Virus record (IMG/VR): IMGVR_UViG_3300027917_000066
Location: 1 to 47,087 of that record
Reading direction: 5' to 3' (one strand)
Length of the DNA: 47,087 bases
From: a virus
Position 1 is the first letter of the stretch. Each line of letters begins with the position of its first letter. Below the pieces are notes generated by a model. It saw only the letters and a program-made list of their open reading frames with translations, searched no databases and had not been told where the DNA came from. Positions 40,545-46,039 of this stretch are shown here, one piece after another. The translations under genes were made by a program, and so were the position numbers.

Positions 40545-42486
40545 ACTACCGACAAATCAGATAATCTGCGGCGACTACCTGGAGGTCATGCGAGACTTGC
40601 CGGATGGGTGTGTCCATTGCATCATCACGTCGCCTCCGTATTGGGGCCAGCGCGACTACGGCACCGACGGCCAGATCGGACTCGAAAAGACCTTCGAGGA
40701 GCATATCGACAAGCTCGTCGAGGGCTTCCGCGAGATGAGGCGGATACTTCGAGACGACGGCGTGCTGTGGGTGAACTATGGGGATAAGTACAATACGCAA
40801 TCGGGCAATTACTATGAGGGCGTTGGCATTGACCGGCCGTGCTTGAAAGAAACAAAACGTAAAAGGAATAACGCGGACCGCAACCTTGGCAACGGCAACC
40901 TCATCGGCCTCGCCTGGCGTCTGGCCCTGGCTTTACAGGCCGATGGGTGGATATTAAGGTCTGATGTTATCTGGGCCAAAGCGGTGAGCTTCAACGAAAA
41001 ATACAGCGGATCGACTATGCCTGAATCGGTATCGGGAAGTCGCTGGGAGCGGTGCCGGGTGAAGGTGAAAGGCTCAAAGGTATATCGAGAGGGTATGAAA
41101 GACGACGGGTACTGTTCGGAGTCGTATGGTAATGGGAATAGACAGGCCCAATGGCAACCCTGCCCCGGCTGCGCCAAATGCCGCGACAACGACGGCTACG
41201 TTCTAAGGCGGGGAAGCTGGCGGCCTACCAGGGCGCATGAGTACGTCTTCCAATTCGTGAAGAAAATTCCCTACTATGCGGATATGGAAGCGGTGAGGGA
41301 AGAGACTAGCGGCAATAGACATGACCTGAACGATAATCCGCGCGCAGTAGAGGGGCACCCCGGATATGACTGTAAAACGTCGGGTGACATTTCCGGCCGC
41401 AACATCCGCGACGTATGGACAATTTCTACCCAGCCGTACACCGACTACTCACGAACTTACCGTTTGGTCCGTGGGGGACCGGATGACACTTGCGATGGCA
41501 GGATGCACATAGTGTCTCCAAATTGTCAATTGCATGGGGGTCTGTTTGACCTTCATGCCATGCTTGACGGTGATGCACATGAAGCCTATGGTCTGAGCCA
41601 CATTTTACGCAGCGATGTCTATCTCTCTCAAGTACAACCTGCCGATTTCGTACCAACTGTCCCGCTTGATATTTATTACTGCGGGGAACATAGTTGGGGT
41701 TATTTGCTCCAGAAGTGTTTTCCTTCTGCCACTGACCGTAACAGTAAAAACCACAAAACGGGCCTCGCTCTTTTGACTGATCCTTCATGTACGCCTTCCG
41801 CTCAAAGGCTGTCCCGCATTGTACGCAGGTTAGTTTCACACGGGTTGTCTGAGCAAGGGAAGAGCATTTACGAGAGCAAAACTTGGCCGGATGACTTGGA
41901 CGCTCGTTTACTGGGTCAAATGTTTTTCCGCATTGTTGACAAATCTTCATTTCAAAAACTCCTAAAAGAACATAAGTGTCAATGTGGATTATATCATATT
42001 GTGGCCGAGAAAACAAGCCATTATGCCACATTCCCAACAACCCTCGTAGAACCGATGATAAAAGTCTCTACCTCTCAGAAGGGCGTCTGCCCGGAGTGCG
42101 GGGCGCAGTGGGCAAGGGTGATAGACTCTAAGCAGATAAAACGGGAACGGCCCAACGACCGGACTAACAGGCACAACCAGGGCGGCATGAACTCCTGCGG
42201 CAATACCGTAGCCCGTACGGAGACCACAACCCTCGGCTGGCGTCCCACCTGCGCAAATACTTGCAGTAACAGAGGCACGCTCGGCCCATACGATCCTGTT
42301 CCGGCTGTGGTCTATGATCCATTCGCAGGAAGTGGGACCGTCGCCGCCGTAGCCGCCCGCCTGGGCCGCAATTACATGGGCAGCGAAATATCCGCAGAGT
42401 ACAGGAAGCAGGCCGAGGCAAGGATAGCAGAGAGTGAAACGGCAATACCGAGAGATGAGGCCCAATATCAATTATCGTTATGGTGA
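40537..42486 (+). CDS. DNA methyltransferase (N4/N6 class), interrupted in frame by an antisense HNH gene
   Basis: 649 residues. The amino-methyltransferase catalytic motif TSPPYW is at residues 31-36, and the AdoMet-binding motif DPFAGSGT at about 594-601, followed by LGRNYMGSEIS. This order (catalytic first, SAM motif last) is the beta class. GVCPECGA near 525 is a zinc pair. Residues about 304-494 have no methyltransferase character and are the complement of an HNH gene on the other strand. Without them VWTISTQPYTD would join HYATFPTTLVEPMIK, a normal family sequence. No stop interrupts the long frame, so an enlarged protein could be made. It probably protects phage DNA against host restriction. 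Confidence 0.85.
   Translation: MSELPTNQIICGDYLEVMRDLPDGCVHCIITSPPYWGQRDYGTDGQIGLEKTFEEHIDKLVEGFREMRRILRDDGVLWVNYGDKYNTQSGNYYEGVGIDRPCLKETKRKRNNADRNLGNGNLIGLAWRLALALQADGWILRSDVIWAKAVSFNEKYSGSTMPESVSGSRWERCRVKVKGSKVYREGMKDDGYCSESYGNGNRQAQWQPCPGCAKCRDNDGYVLRRGSWRPTRAHEYVFQFVKKIPYYADMEAVREETSGNRHDLNDNPRAVEGHPGYDCKTSGDISGRNIRDVWTISTQPYTDYSRTYRLVRGGPDDTCDGRMHIVSPNCQLHGGLFDLHAMLDGDAHEAYGLSHILRSDVYLSQVQPADFVPTVPLDIYYCGEHSWGYLLQKCFPSATDRNSKNHKTGLALLTDPSCTPSAQRLSRIVRRLVSHGLSEQGKSIYESKTWPDDLDARLLGQMFFRIVDKSSFQKLLKEHKCQCGLYHIVAEKTSHYATFPTTLVEPMIKVSTSQKGVCPECGAQWARVIDSKQIKRERPNDRTNRHNQGGMNSCGNTVARTETTTLGWRPTCANTCSNRGTLGPYDPVPAVVYDPFAGSGTVAAVAARLGRNYMGSEISAEYRKQAEARIAESETAIPRDEAQYQLSLW
41426..41950 (-). 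CDS. HNH homing-type endonuclease, antisense within the methyltransferase gene
   Basis: 174 residues. The ATG at 41950 has AGGAG upstream (TTTTAGGAG). Zinc-ribbon pairs CQQCGKTF, CSRKC, CVQCG and CGFYC come first. A full HNH domain follows: RCVKCGSDHRLHVHHRQAWH, then NLETLCASCHRKCH. This is the build of phage homing endonucleases. Its own consensus-like promoter lies just upstream. The DNA is richer in A+T than the methyltransferase flanks, fitting recent transfer. The last eight or so codons lie in methyltransferase sequence. Confidence 0.85.
   Translation of the reverse strand: MKICQQCGKTFDPVNERPSHPAKFCSRKCSSLAQTTRVKLTCVQCGTAFERKAYMKDQSKERGPFCGFYCYGQWQKENTSGANNPNYVPRSNKYQAGQLVRNRQVVLERDRHRCVKCGSDHRLHVHHRQAWHEGQTDPHAIDNLETLCASCHRKCHPVPHGPNGKFVSSRCTAG
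41988..42016 (-). promoter_or_regulatory. Putative promoter of the antisense HNH gene
   Basis: On the minus strand, -10 TATAAT (41993-41988) lies 17 bp from TTGTTT (42016-42011), which matches the -35 consensus at only three of six positions. It lies about 40 nt upstream of the HNH start, with its -35 at the apparent edge of the insertion. Confidence 0.45.
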
Positions 42487-42542
42487 GCAAAGTGATTCAA
42501 TGCCAAAAGAAGGGAGTGCAAGCCCTGAAAGGAGGCGAATGA
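42483..42542 (+). CDS. 19-residue coupled mini-gene, likely a tail-end remnant
   Basis: GTG start overlapping the methyltransferase stop (GTGA); reads SKVIQCQKKGVQALKGGE and stops within the start of the next gene. It keeps the QALKG ending and the repeat DNA of its neighbours, as if the body of a gene had been deleted and only its end kept. It may serve only to couple translation. Confidence 0.3.
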   Translation: MSKVIQCQKKGVQALKGGE

Positions 42543-42544
42543 TG
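42518..42544 (+). repeat. Boundary repeat, copy 2 (variant)
   Basis: GCAAGCCCTGAAAGG followed by AGGCGAATGATG. Same core and same ATGATG start as copies 3 and 4, with a small insertion in between. Confidence 0.8.
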
Positions 42545-42796
42545 GAGACGCCAAGAGATGCTTATGCAGCAGTCGTTAGACATTTAGAAGTCGTGCGAGT
42601 CAACTACACTTGGCTAGAAAACCGCTACCGTGAGCAGGCTGAGCAGATCAAGATCAAAGATGAAGCAATCCGGGCAGCGTTGCGAATTAAAACTCTATGG
42701 CTATGCCCAACTCCCGGAGATGGTCCTGAAGTAGAAGACGAATGCCGAGCATTGGTAGTAATGGCACAGCGGCTTGAGCAAGCCCTGAAAGGATGA
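42539..42796 (+). CDS. Small coiled-coil protein ending in QALKG
   Basis: 85 residues from ATGATG at 42539 after AAAGGAGG. REQAEQIKIKDEAIRAAL around residue 32 parallels QAEQMVALQEQIRAKDDAID of the 40095 gene. It ends AQRLEQALKG. A paralog of the front part of that protein. The function is unknown. Confidence 0.55.
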   Translation: MMETPRDAYAAVVRHLEVVRVNYTWLENRYREQAEQIKIKDEAIRAALRIKTLWLCPTPGDGPEVEDECRALVVMAQRLEQALKG

Positions 42797-42802
42797 ATGA
42801 TG
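42776..42802 (+). repeat. Boundary repeat, copy 3
   Basis: 27 bp identical to 43433-43459, spanning the last codons, stop and ribosome site of one gene and the ATGATG of the next (here the DpdA-like gene). Confidence 0.9.
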
Positions 42803-43453
42803 CAAATATATACAGGCAATACAACTGCTGAGGCTGATATGGAGAAACTCCGTCAGTTAAAACTCGGTATTATGATAGCATCAACACCCGCTGACAGACC
42901 CTATGCAAAGTGGAAGGAGTTCCCGTGTGCTTTGGATAATGGTGCGTTCCGTTGTTTTCAGAAAGGGTATCCATTCCAAGAGAATATCTTTTTAGGAACT
43001 ATGGAGAAGTGTTTTGCCTTGAACATCTGCTTAGATTTCATAGTGTGCCCGGACATTGTGGCGGGTGGTGAGCAATCGCTAGATTTTTCAATGGAGTGGG
43101 CGACGAAGAGACTTATAGGGGCACCCAACTTGGCATTGGCCGTACAGGACGGCATGACTGAGGAAATGATAGATCAGTATGTATTGAAACACTTCAGCCA
43201 TATCTTTGTGGGTGGGTCCGTGGAGTGGAAGTGGGAGACAGCTCAGAAATGGGTACAATTCGCTCACAAAAACAAGAAGGAATGTCATATAGGACAGGTG
43301 GGCCAGCAGCGATATTTGAGACACGCTTTGCACATCAATGCAGATTCAGTTGATAGCACAAGTCTGGTAAGGCACAAATCATGGCATCATGTGGAGGCGT
43401 TAAGCGAACCATTGCTGGCAGACTTGGCAACTGAGCAAGCCCTGAAAGGATGA
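42797..43453 (+). CDS. DpdA/tRNA-guanine transglycosylase-like protein
   Basis: 218 residues; the ATGATG start overlaps the boundary repeat, with GAAAGGA as ribosome site. The barrel pattern of phage TGT-like (DpdA-type) proteins is visible: IMIASTPADRPYAKWKEFPC, CALDNGAF near 45-52, DFIVCPDIVAGG near 79 with a candidate catalytic Asp, ALAVQDGMTEE near 115, IFVGGSVEWKWE near 138, HIGQVGQQRYLRHA near 163, and INADSVDSTSLVRH near 180. DpdA proteins insert 7-deazaguanine bases into DNA. No preQ0 synthesis genes are present, so the precursor would come from the host. It ends in the shared QALKG. Confidence 0.7.
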   Translation: MMQIYTGNTTAEADMEKLRQLKLGIMIASTPADRPYAKWKEFPCALDNGAFRCFQKGYPFQENIFLGTMEKCFALNICLDFIVCPDIVAGGEQSLDFSMEWATKRLIGAPNLALAVQDGMTEEMIDQYVLKHFSHIFVGGSVEWKWETAQKWVQFAHKNKKECHIGQVGQQRYLRHALHINADSVDSTSLVRHKSWHHVEALSEPLLADLATEQALKG

Positions 43454-43459
43454 ATGATG
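43433..43459 (+). repeat. Boundary repeat, copy 4
   Basis: 27 bp identical to 42776-42802, at the junction between the DpdA-like gene and the small Cys/membrane protein gene. Confidence 0.9.
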
Positions 43460-43636
43460 GACCCATGTAAAGAGTGTCAATGGCGAGGCGAATGGGGTAT
43501 ATGCACCCATTGCCCCAAGCTGAGTGGGGCCGATCTTGAGCCTCCGCAGAATGATGGGCGGTGGATCGTAATTATGACGTGGATTGCCCTTGTAATATTC
43601 CTTATGGTTATAGTGATGTTGGTCCGTAAGGGATAG
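43454..43636 (+). CDS. Small Cys-rich single-pass membrane protein
   Basis: 60 residues. DPCKECQWRG and CTHCPKLSG give two CxxC pairs at the N-terminus. Residues 38-57 (IVIMTWIALVIFLMVIVMLV) are a transmembrane helix, ending VRKG. A zinc-binding cytoplasmic or periplasmic head on a membrane anchor. The role is unknown. Confidence 0.6.
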   Translation: MMDPCKECQWRGEWGICTHCPKLSGADLEPPQNDGRWIVIMTWIALVIFLMVIVMLVRKG

Positions 43637-43652
43637 AGGCAGAGAATGATGG

Positions 43653-43832
43653 ATGAGCGATAAACCTATCAAAAAGCAGTGCGGCACGTGCCAATATGGG
43701 CATAAAACTAACGACGGGCTGGAGACCGATCGTATGTGCGGCGTGATCGGCGCCACGTATGATTGGTGGGAGTGTGGCTGTGAGGGCGATTACTACCGCA
43801 AACGCTACTACAGTCGGAACAGGAAGAAATGA
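43653..43832 (+). CDS. Small Cys-rich protein (59 aa)
   Basis: 59 residues from ATG 43653. Cys pattern QCGTCQYGHK, RMCGV, WWECGCEGDYY, then a basic aromatic end (KRYYSRNRKK). Likely zinc-binding. A very short frame (MMDER) precedes it and overlaps its start, which may couple translation. Similar in style to the Cys/Trp-rich protein at 681 but not clearly homologous. Confidence 0.55.
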   Translation: MSDKPIKKQCGTCQYGHKTNDGLETDRMCGVIGATYDWWECGCEGDYYRKRYYSRNRKK

Positions 43833-43915
43833 AGCGATTCAAACCCCCGACAGTTGATGAAGTCCGGGCCCCCTTGCATCGGCTTGTGGGGCTGGGAGGG
43901 TCGCTCTTGAGGTGA
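43829..43915 (+). pseudogene. 28-codon frame, probable remnant
   Basis: Starts in the stop of the previous gene and reads MKRFKPPTVDEVRAPLHRLV. The first 13 residues look like the opening of a common phage motif (FxPPTxEEV) that normally continues with a Tyr-Cys segment. Here it ends after 28 codons. Probably a decayed gene end. Confidence 0.3.
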
Positions 43916-43919
43916 GATA

Positions 43920-44174
43920 ATGCAGATATATACCGGAAATGCGGTTGGTGAGAAATTGAAATTGGTAAAAGAGCACAAATGCGGCATTATGATTGCATCT
44001 TCCCCTGCCTTCAAGCCTCGCAAGGAATTTGCCGAAGTGCCGTGTGCATTGGACAACGGGGCGTTTATGGCATGGAAAAAGGGGGAGAAAAATTTGTCGC
44101 GTCACTACAATAGGCAAAGGAGGGGATGGTGTTCTGATGGCATGAAAAAAGCCCCGCCGAAGCGGGGCTGGTGA
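43920..44174 (+). pseudogene. Truncated second copy of the DpdA/TGT-like gene
   Basis: GAGGTGA precedes the ATG. Residues 1-55 align with the start of the 42797 product: MQIYTGN, then CGIMIASSPAFKPRKEFAEV against LGIMIASTPADRPYAKWKEF, then PCALDNGAFMAWKKG. After about codon 57 the similarity ends. The remaining frame runs through the leftward operon's terminator and stops beside the gene at 44175. Deletion at the convergent junction removed about three quarters of the gene, including all likely catalytic residues. Confidence 0.7.
44145..44169 (-). terminator. Intrinsic terminator of the leftward operon
   Basis: On the minus strand: AGCCCCGC, loop TTCG, GCGGGGCT, then a run of T. An 8-bp perfect stem with a stable tetraloop, starting 5 nt after the stop of the last leftward gene. 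Confidence 0.9.
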
Positions 44175-44330
44175 TTACTTTATCCGGCGTTGCCGGTTCA
44201 GCCCGTTTATGATGCACTCATGCAGCACGTCGGACCATTTAACCTCCTCGCCTGCGAAGCGGCGTCTCTGGCGGGCGACCTGCTCGGCCTCGCAGTAGTA
44301 CTTCGTGACATCCAGGAATTTGCGTTTCAT
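44175..44330 (-). CDS. Small basic helical protein (51 aa)
   Basis: 51 residues; ATG at 44330 with GGAGG 8 nt upstream on the minus strand. Reads KRKFLDVTKYYCEAEQVARQ, then GEEVKWSDVLHECIINGLNR, ending QRRIK. Helical; no family known. Last gene before the terminator. Confidence 0.6.
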   Translation of the reverse strand: MKRKFLDVTKYYCEAEQVARQRRRFAGEEVKWSDVLHECIINGLNRQRRIK

Positions 44331-44388
44331 TGGTTGACCTCCGCTGCGTTCTCCTTTGGTCTATAATCCCACTAACCTCTGCGTTCAT
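44239..44388 (-). CDS. Possible overlapping small protein (49 aa)
   Basis: Very strong ribosome site (TAGGAGGTGAC) and ATG at 44388, reading NAEVSGIIDQRRTQRRSTNE and ending in Arg/Pro/Gly-rich sequence. The second half overlaps the 51-aa gene in another frame and looks like a shadow. The first 17 codons may be a leader peptide that couples translation. Confidence 0.35.
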   Translation of the reverse strand: MNAEVSGIIDQRRTQRRSTNETQIPGCHEVLLRGRAGRPPETPLRRRGG

Positions 44389-44399
44389 AATGTCACCTC

Positions 44400-44630
44400 C
44401 TAACTGTAGTCTGCTATGCCTTCTTCTTGTTCCTCGCCCATTCGGGCGTACCAGTCTTTCTCGGTAACGCACTGCTTGTAGTTCGCCCATCGCTTCCAGA
44501 GGTCCTGGAGTTCTGCTATGGACCGCCGGCGCCACCTCTTAGACTTCTGGCGAATCTCCTCGATGGTGAAACCACAGTCGGACATCATCAACCTGATGCC
44601 TGTTATCAGGTAGTCTTTCTGGCTAGGCAT
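44400..44630 (-). CDS. Small helical protein of the leftward operon
   Basis: 76 residues; ATG 44630 with AAAGGAG upstream is preferred to the far upstream in-frame ATG 44795. FTIEEIRQKSKRWRRRSIAE, then LQDLWKRWANYKQCVTEKDWY form amphipathic Arg/Trp-rich helices. It could bind nucleic acid or a host protein. The family is unknown. Confidence 0.6.
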   Translation of the reverse strand: MPSQKDYLITGIRLMMSDCGFTIEEIRQKSKRWRRRSIAELQDLWKRWANYKQCVTEKDWYARMGEEQEEGIADYS

Positions 44631-44643
44631 GGTTCTGCTCCTT

Positions 44644-45243
44644 TCAGTGCAAATCAAAATGTACATGCTCGTAGTCGCGGAGATTCCAGCATACTCCGCA
44701 CCCCTCGCAAGTGCCCGGACAGGAGAACAGCCGGCCACTAACAAGCTGAGGGACAGGTCCCGCATAGGCCCGCGAGCCAACGGGGACATCAGCAAGCGGA
44801 GTTTCGGGCATTACCGAATACACAACTTTGAGGTTCTTGGGGGCCCGGCTGAAGTTCAACCCGTATGCTTTGGTGAACGCCAGAAACTTTATGTCCTGGT
44901 AAGTGGTTGCTAGACGCAGCCACATATCGAGATACTCCTGGCTAAAGAAGTCACCGGCGCTATGAATGCGAAACCACTTCGGCCGCGATCTATCGAAATA
45001 CTGCCTCAGTTCATCCTCAACAAGAGACAAGCGAGTGTGGCACAATTTAATATTCTTAGTCCATGCCTTACGAGTGTCAGCGTATTGTCGCCAGGCTTTT
45101 ATCGCATAGCACTCAAATTTGCGGCCTTCGAAGACACCGCTGCAGTACTTGCTGTTTTGGCATGATAGCTTGGGGGCCAAATTGAACTGAGGAATTTTGC
45201 CGAGTTTGGTGTTACCAAGTGAAATGCTGATATGTCTCTTCAT
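44644..45243 (-). CDS. GP88-like phage protein
   Basis: 199 residues; ATG 45243 with AAAGGAG upstream; the longer in-frame start at 45360 would overlap the promoter. Features of the GP88 family: SLGNTKLGKIPQFNLAPKLS, CQNSKYCSGVFEGRKFECYA, AWTKNIKLC near 65, FRIHSAGDFFSQEYLDMW near 96, DIKFLAFTKAYGLN near 122, and a Cys-rich end (FSCPGTCEGCGVCWNLRDYE). The many Cys suggest bound metal. The function is unknown. First gene of the leftward operon under P2. Confidence 0.75.
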   Translation of the reverse strand: MKRHISISLGNTKLGKIPQFNLAPKLSCQNSKYCSGVFEGRKFECYAIKAWRQYADTRKAWTKNIKLCHTRLSLVEDELRQYFDRSRPKWFRIHSAGDFFSQEYLDMWLRLATTYQDIKFLAFTKAYGLNFSRAPKNLKVVYSVMPETPLADVPVGSRAYAGPVPQLVSGRLFSCPGTCEGCGVCWNLRDYEHVHFDLH

Positions 45244-45282
45244 GGGAACTCCGCTCCTTTCTGAAGAAATGATATTGTGTTG

Positions 45283-45370
45283 TACAGTTGCCATAAGCCT
45301 CAAATTACCACACCTGCGTAAACGTGTCAACGCAAAAATAAAATAATTCTCAAAATACATACTTTCCCTA
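45283..45370 (-). promoter_or_regulatory. Promoter P2 (leftward, sigma-70-like) with 13-mer
   Basis: On the minus strand, -35 TTGACA (45330-45325), 17-bp spacer, -10 TAATTT (45307-45302), then TATGGCAACTGTA (45295-45283) at the expected start. TAGGGAAAGTATGTATTTT (from 45370) lies 21 nt before the -35, as in P1. The inverted sequence TTTCCC-TATTA-GGGAAA at its far end lies between P2 and the terminase genes. I see no convincing rightward promoter for terS in the 187-nt gap 45244-45430; TATACT (45385) and TATATA (45412) are possible -10 boxes without -35 matches. Confidence 0.75.
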
Positions 45371-45430
45371 TTAGGGAAATCCCTTATACTCTGTCACGGT
45401 TAATCGTAGTCTATATAGGGGTACGCCAGA

Positions 45431-46039
45431 ATGCCCACCAGCAAAGAGATGCCGACCCGCTGGCATGAGATACTTGATATTCTCCCCACGAATGGCTGGA
45501 ACCTGACCCAAGCTGCGCTTGAGGCTGGCTACAGTCCGAAATACGTAGGCACAACCCTCGTGCCCATCCTGAACAAGGATGCAAGGTTTTGCAAGGCGAA
45601 AGCAGCCCTCCAGAAGAAACTCTCAGAGGAGTACGACATCAAGGCCGCCGAGCTTGTGCAGTCGTGGAAGGACATCGAGGGGGCCTGTGTGGCGGACTTC
45701 TTCGAGCAGGATGCTCAAGGCGAGTTCAGGTTCAGAGATTTGACAAGGATGGCGCGGGAGAAACTCAAGACCATCTCCGAGATCAAGGTGACAAGGACCA
45801 TCCGGAGAAACGGCGACGAGCAGGTCGAGACCCGCACGACGCAGTTCAAGATGTATCCCAGGACCGAGGCTCTCAAAGAATTGGGCAAGATCAACGGCGA
45901 GGTGTACGCAACAGACAATCTTCAGAAGGGGGTAAAGGTTCTGGCCCCGGTCATTGAGCTATATGATGGCGCAGGCAGCAAACCAAACAAGCGTCCCAAG
46001 CGGCGACGGAGTGTTGAGTCCACGGTTCAGGCTGACTGA
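45431..46039 (+). CDS. terS: Terminase small subunit
   Basis: 202 residues. N-terminal helix-turn-helix-type segment (WNLTQAALEAGYSPKYVGTT near 24-43), then a helical oligomerisation region (KAKAALQKKLSEEYDIKAAE), and a C-terminal part with MYPRTEALKELGKINGEVYA followed by a basic tail (KPNKRPKRRR). This is the plan of phage small terminases, which recognise the packaging site and hand DNA to the large subunit. It overlaps terL by 77 nt. Confidence 0.85.
   Translation: MPTSKEMPTRWHEILDILPTNGWNLTQAALEAGYSPKYVGTTLVPILNKDARFCKAKAALQKKLSEEYDIKAAELVQSWKDIEGACVADFFEQDAQGEFRFRDLTRMAREKLKTISEIKVTRTIRRNGDEQVETRTTQFKMYPRTEALKELGKINGEVYATDNLQKGVKVLAPVIELYDGAGSKPNKRPKRRRSVESTVQAD

Noticed and set aside
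40346-43459. CRISPR-like array suggested by four repeats
   Set aside because: Repeats are spaced by whole genes and sit at start/stop junctions; there are no uniform spacers.
43646-43663. MMDER five-codon frame
   Set aside because: Too short to be called a gene; mentioned only as a possible coupling element for the 43653 gene.
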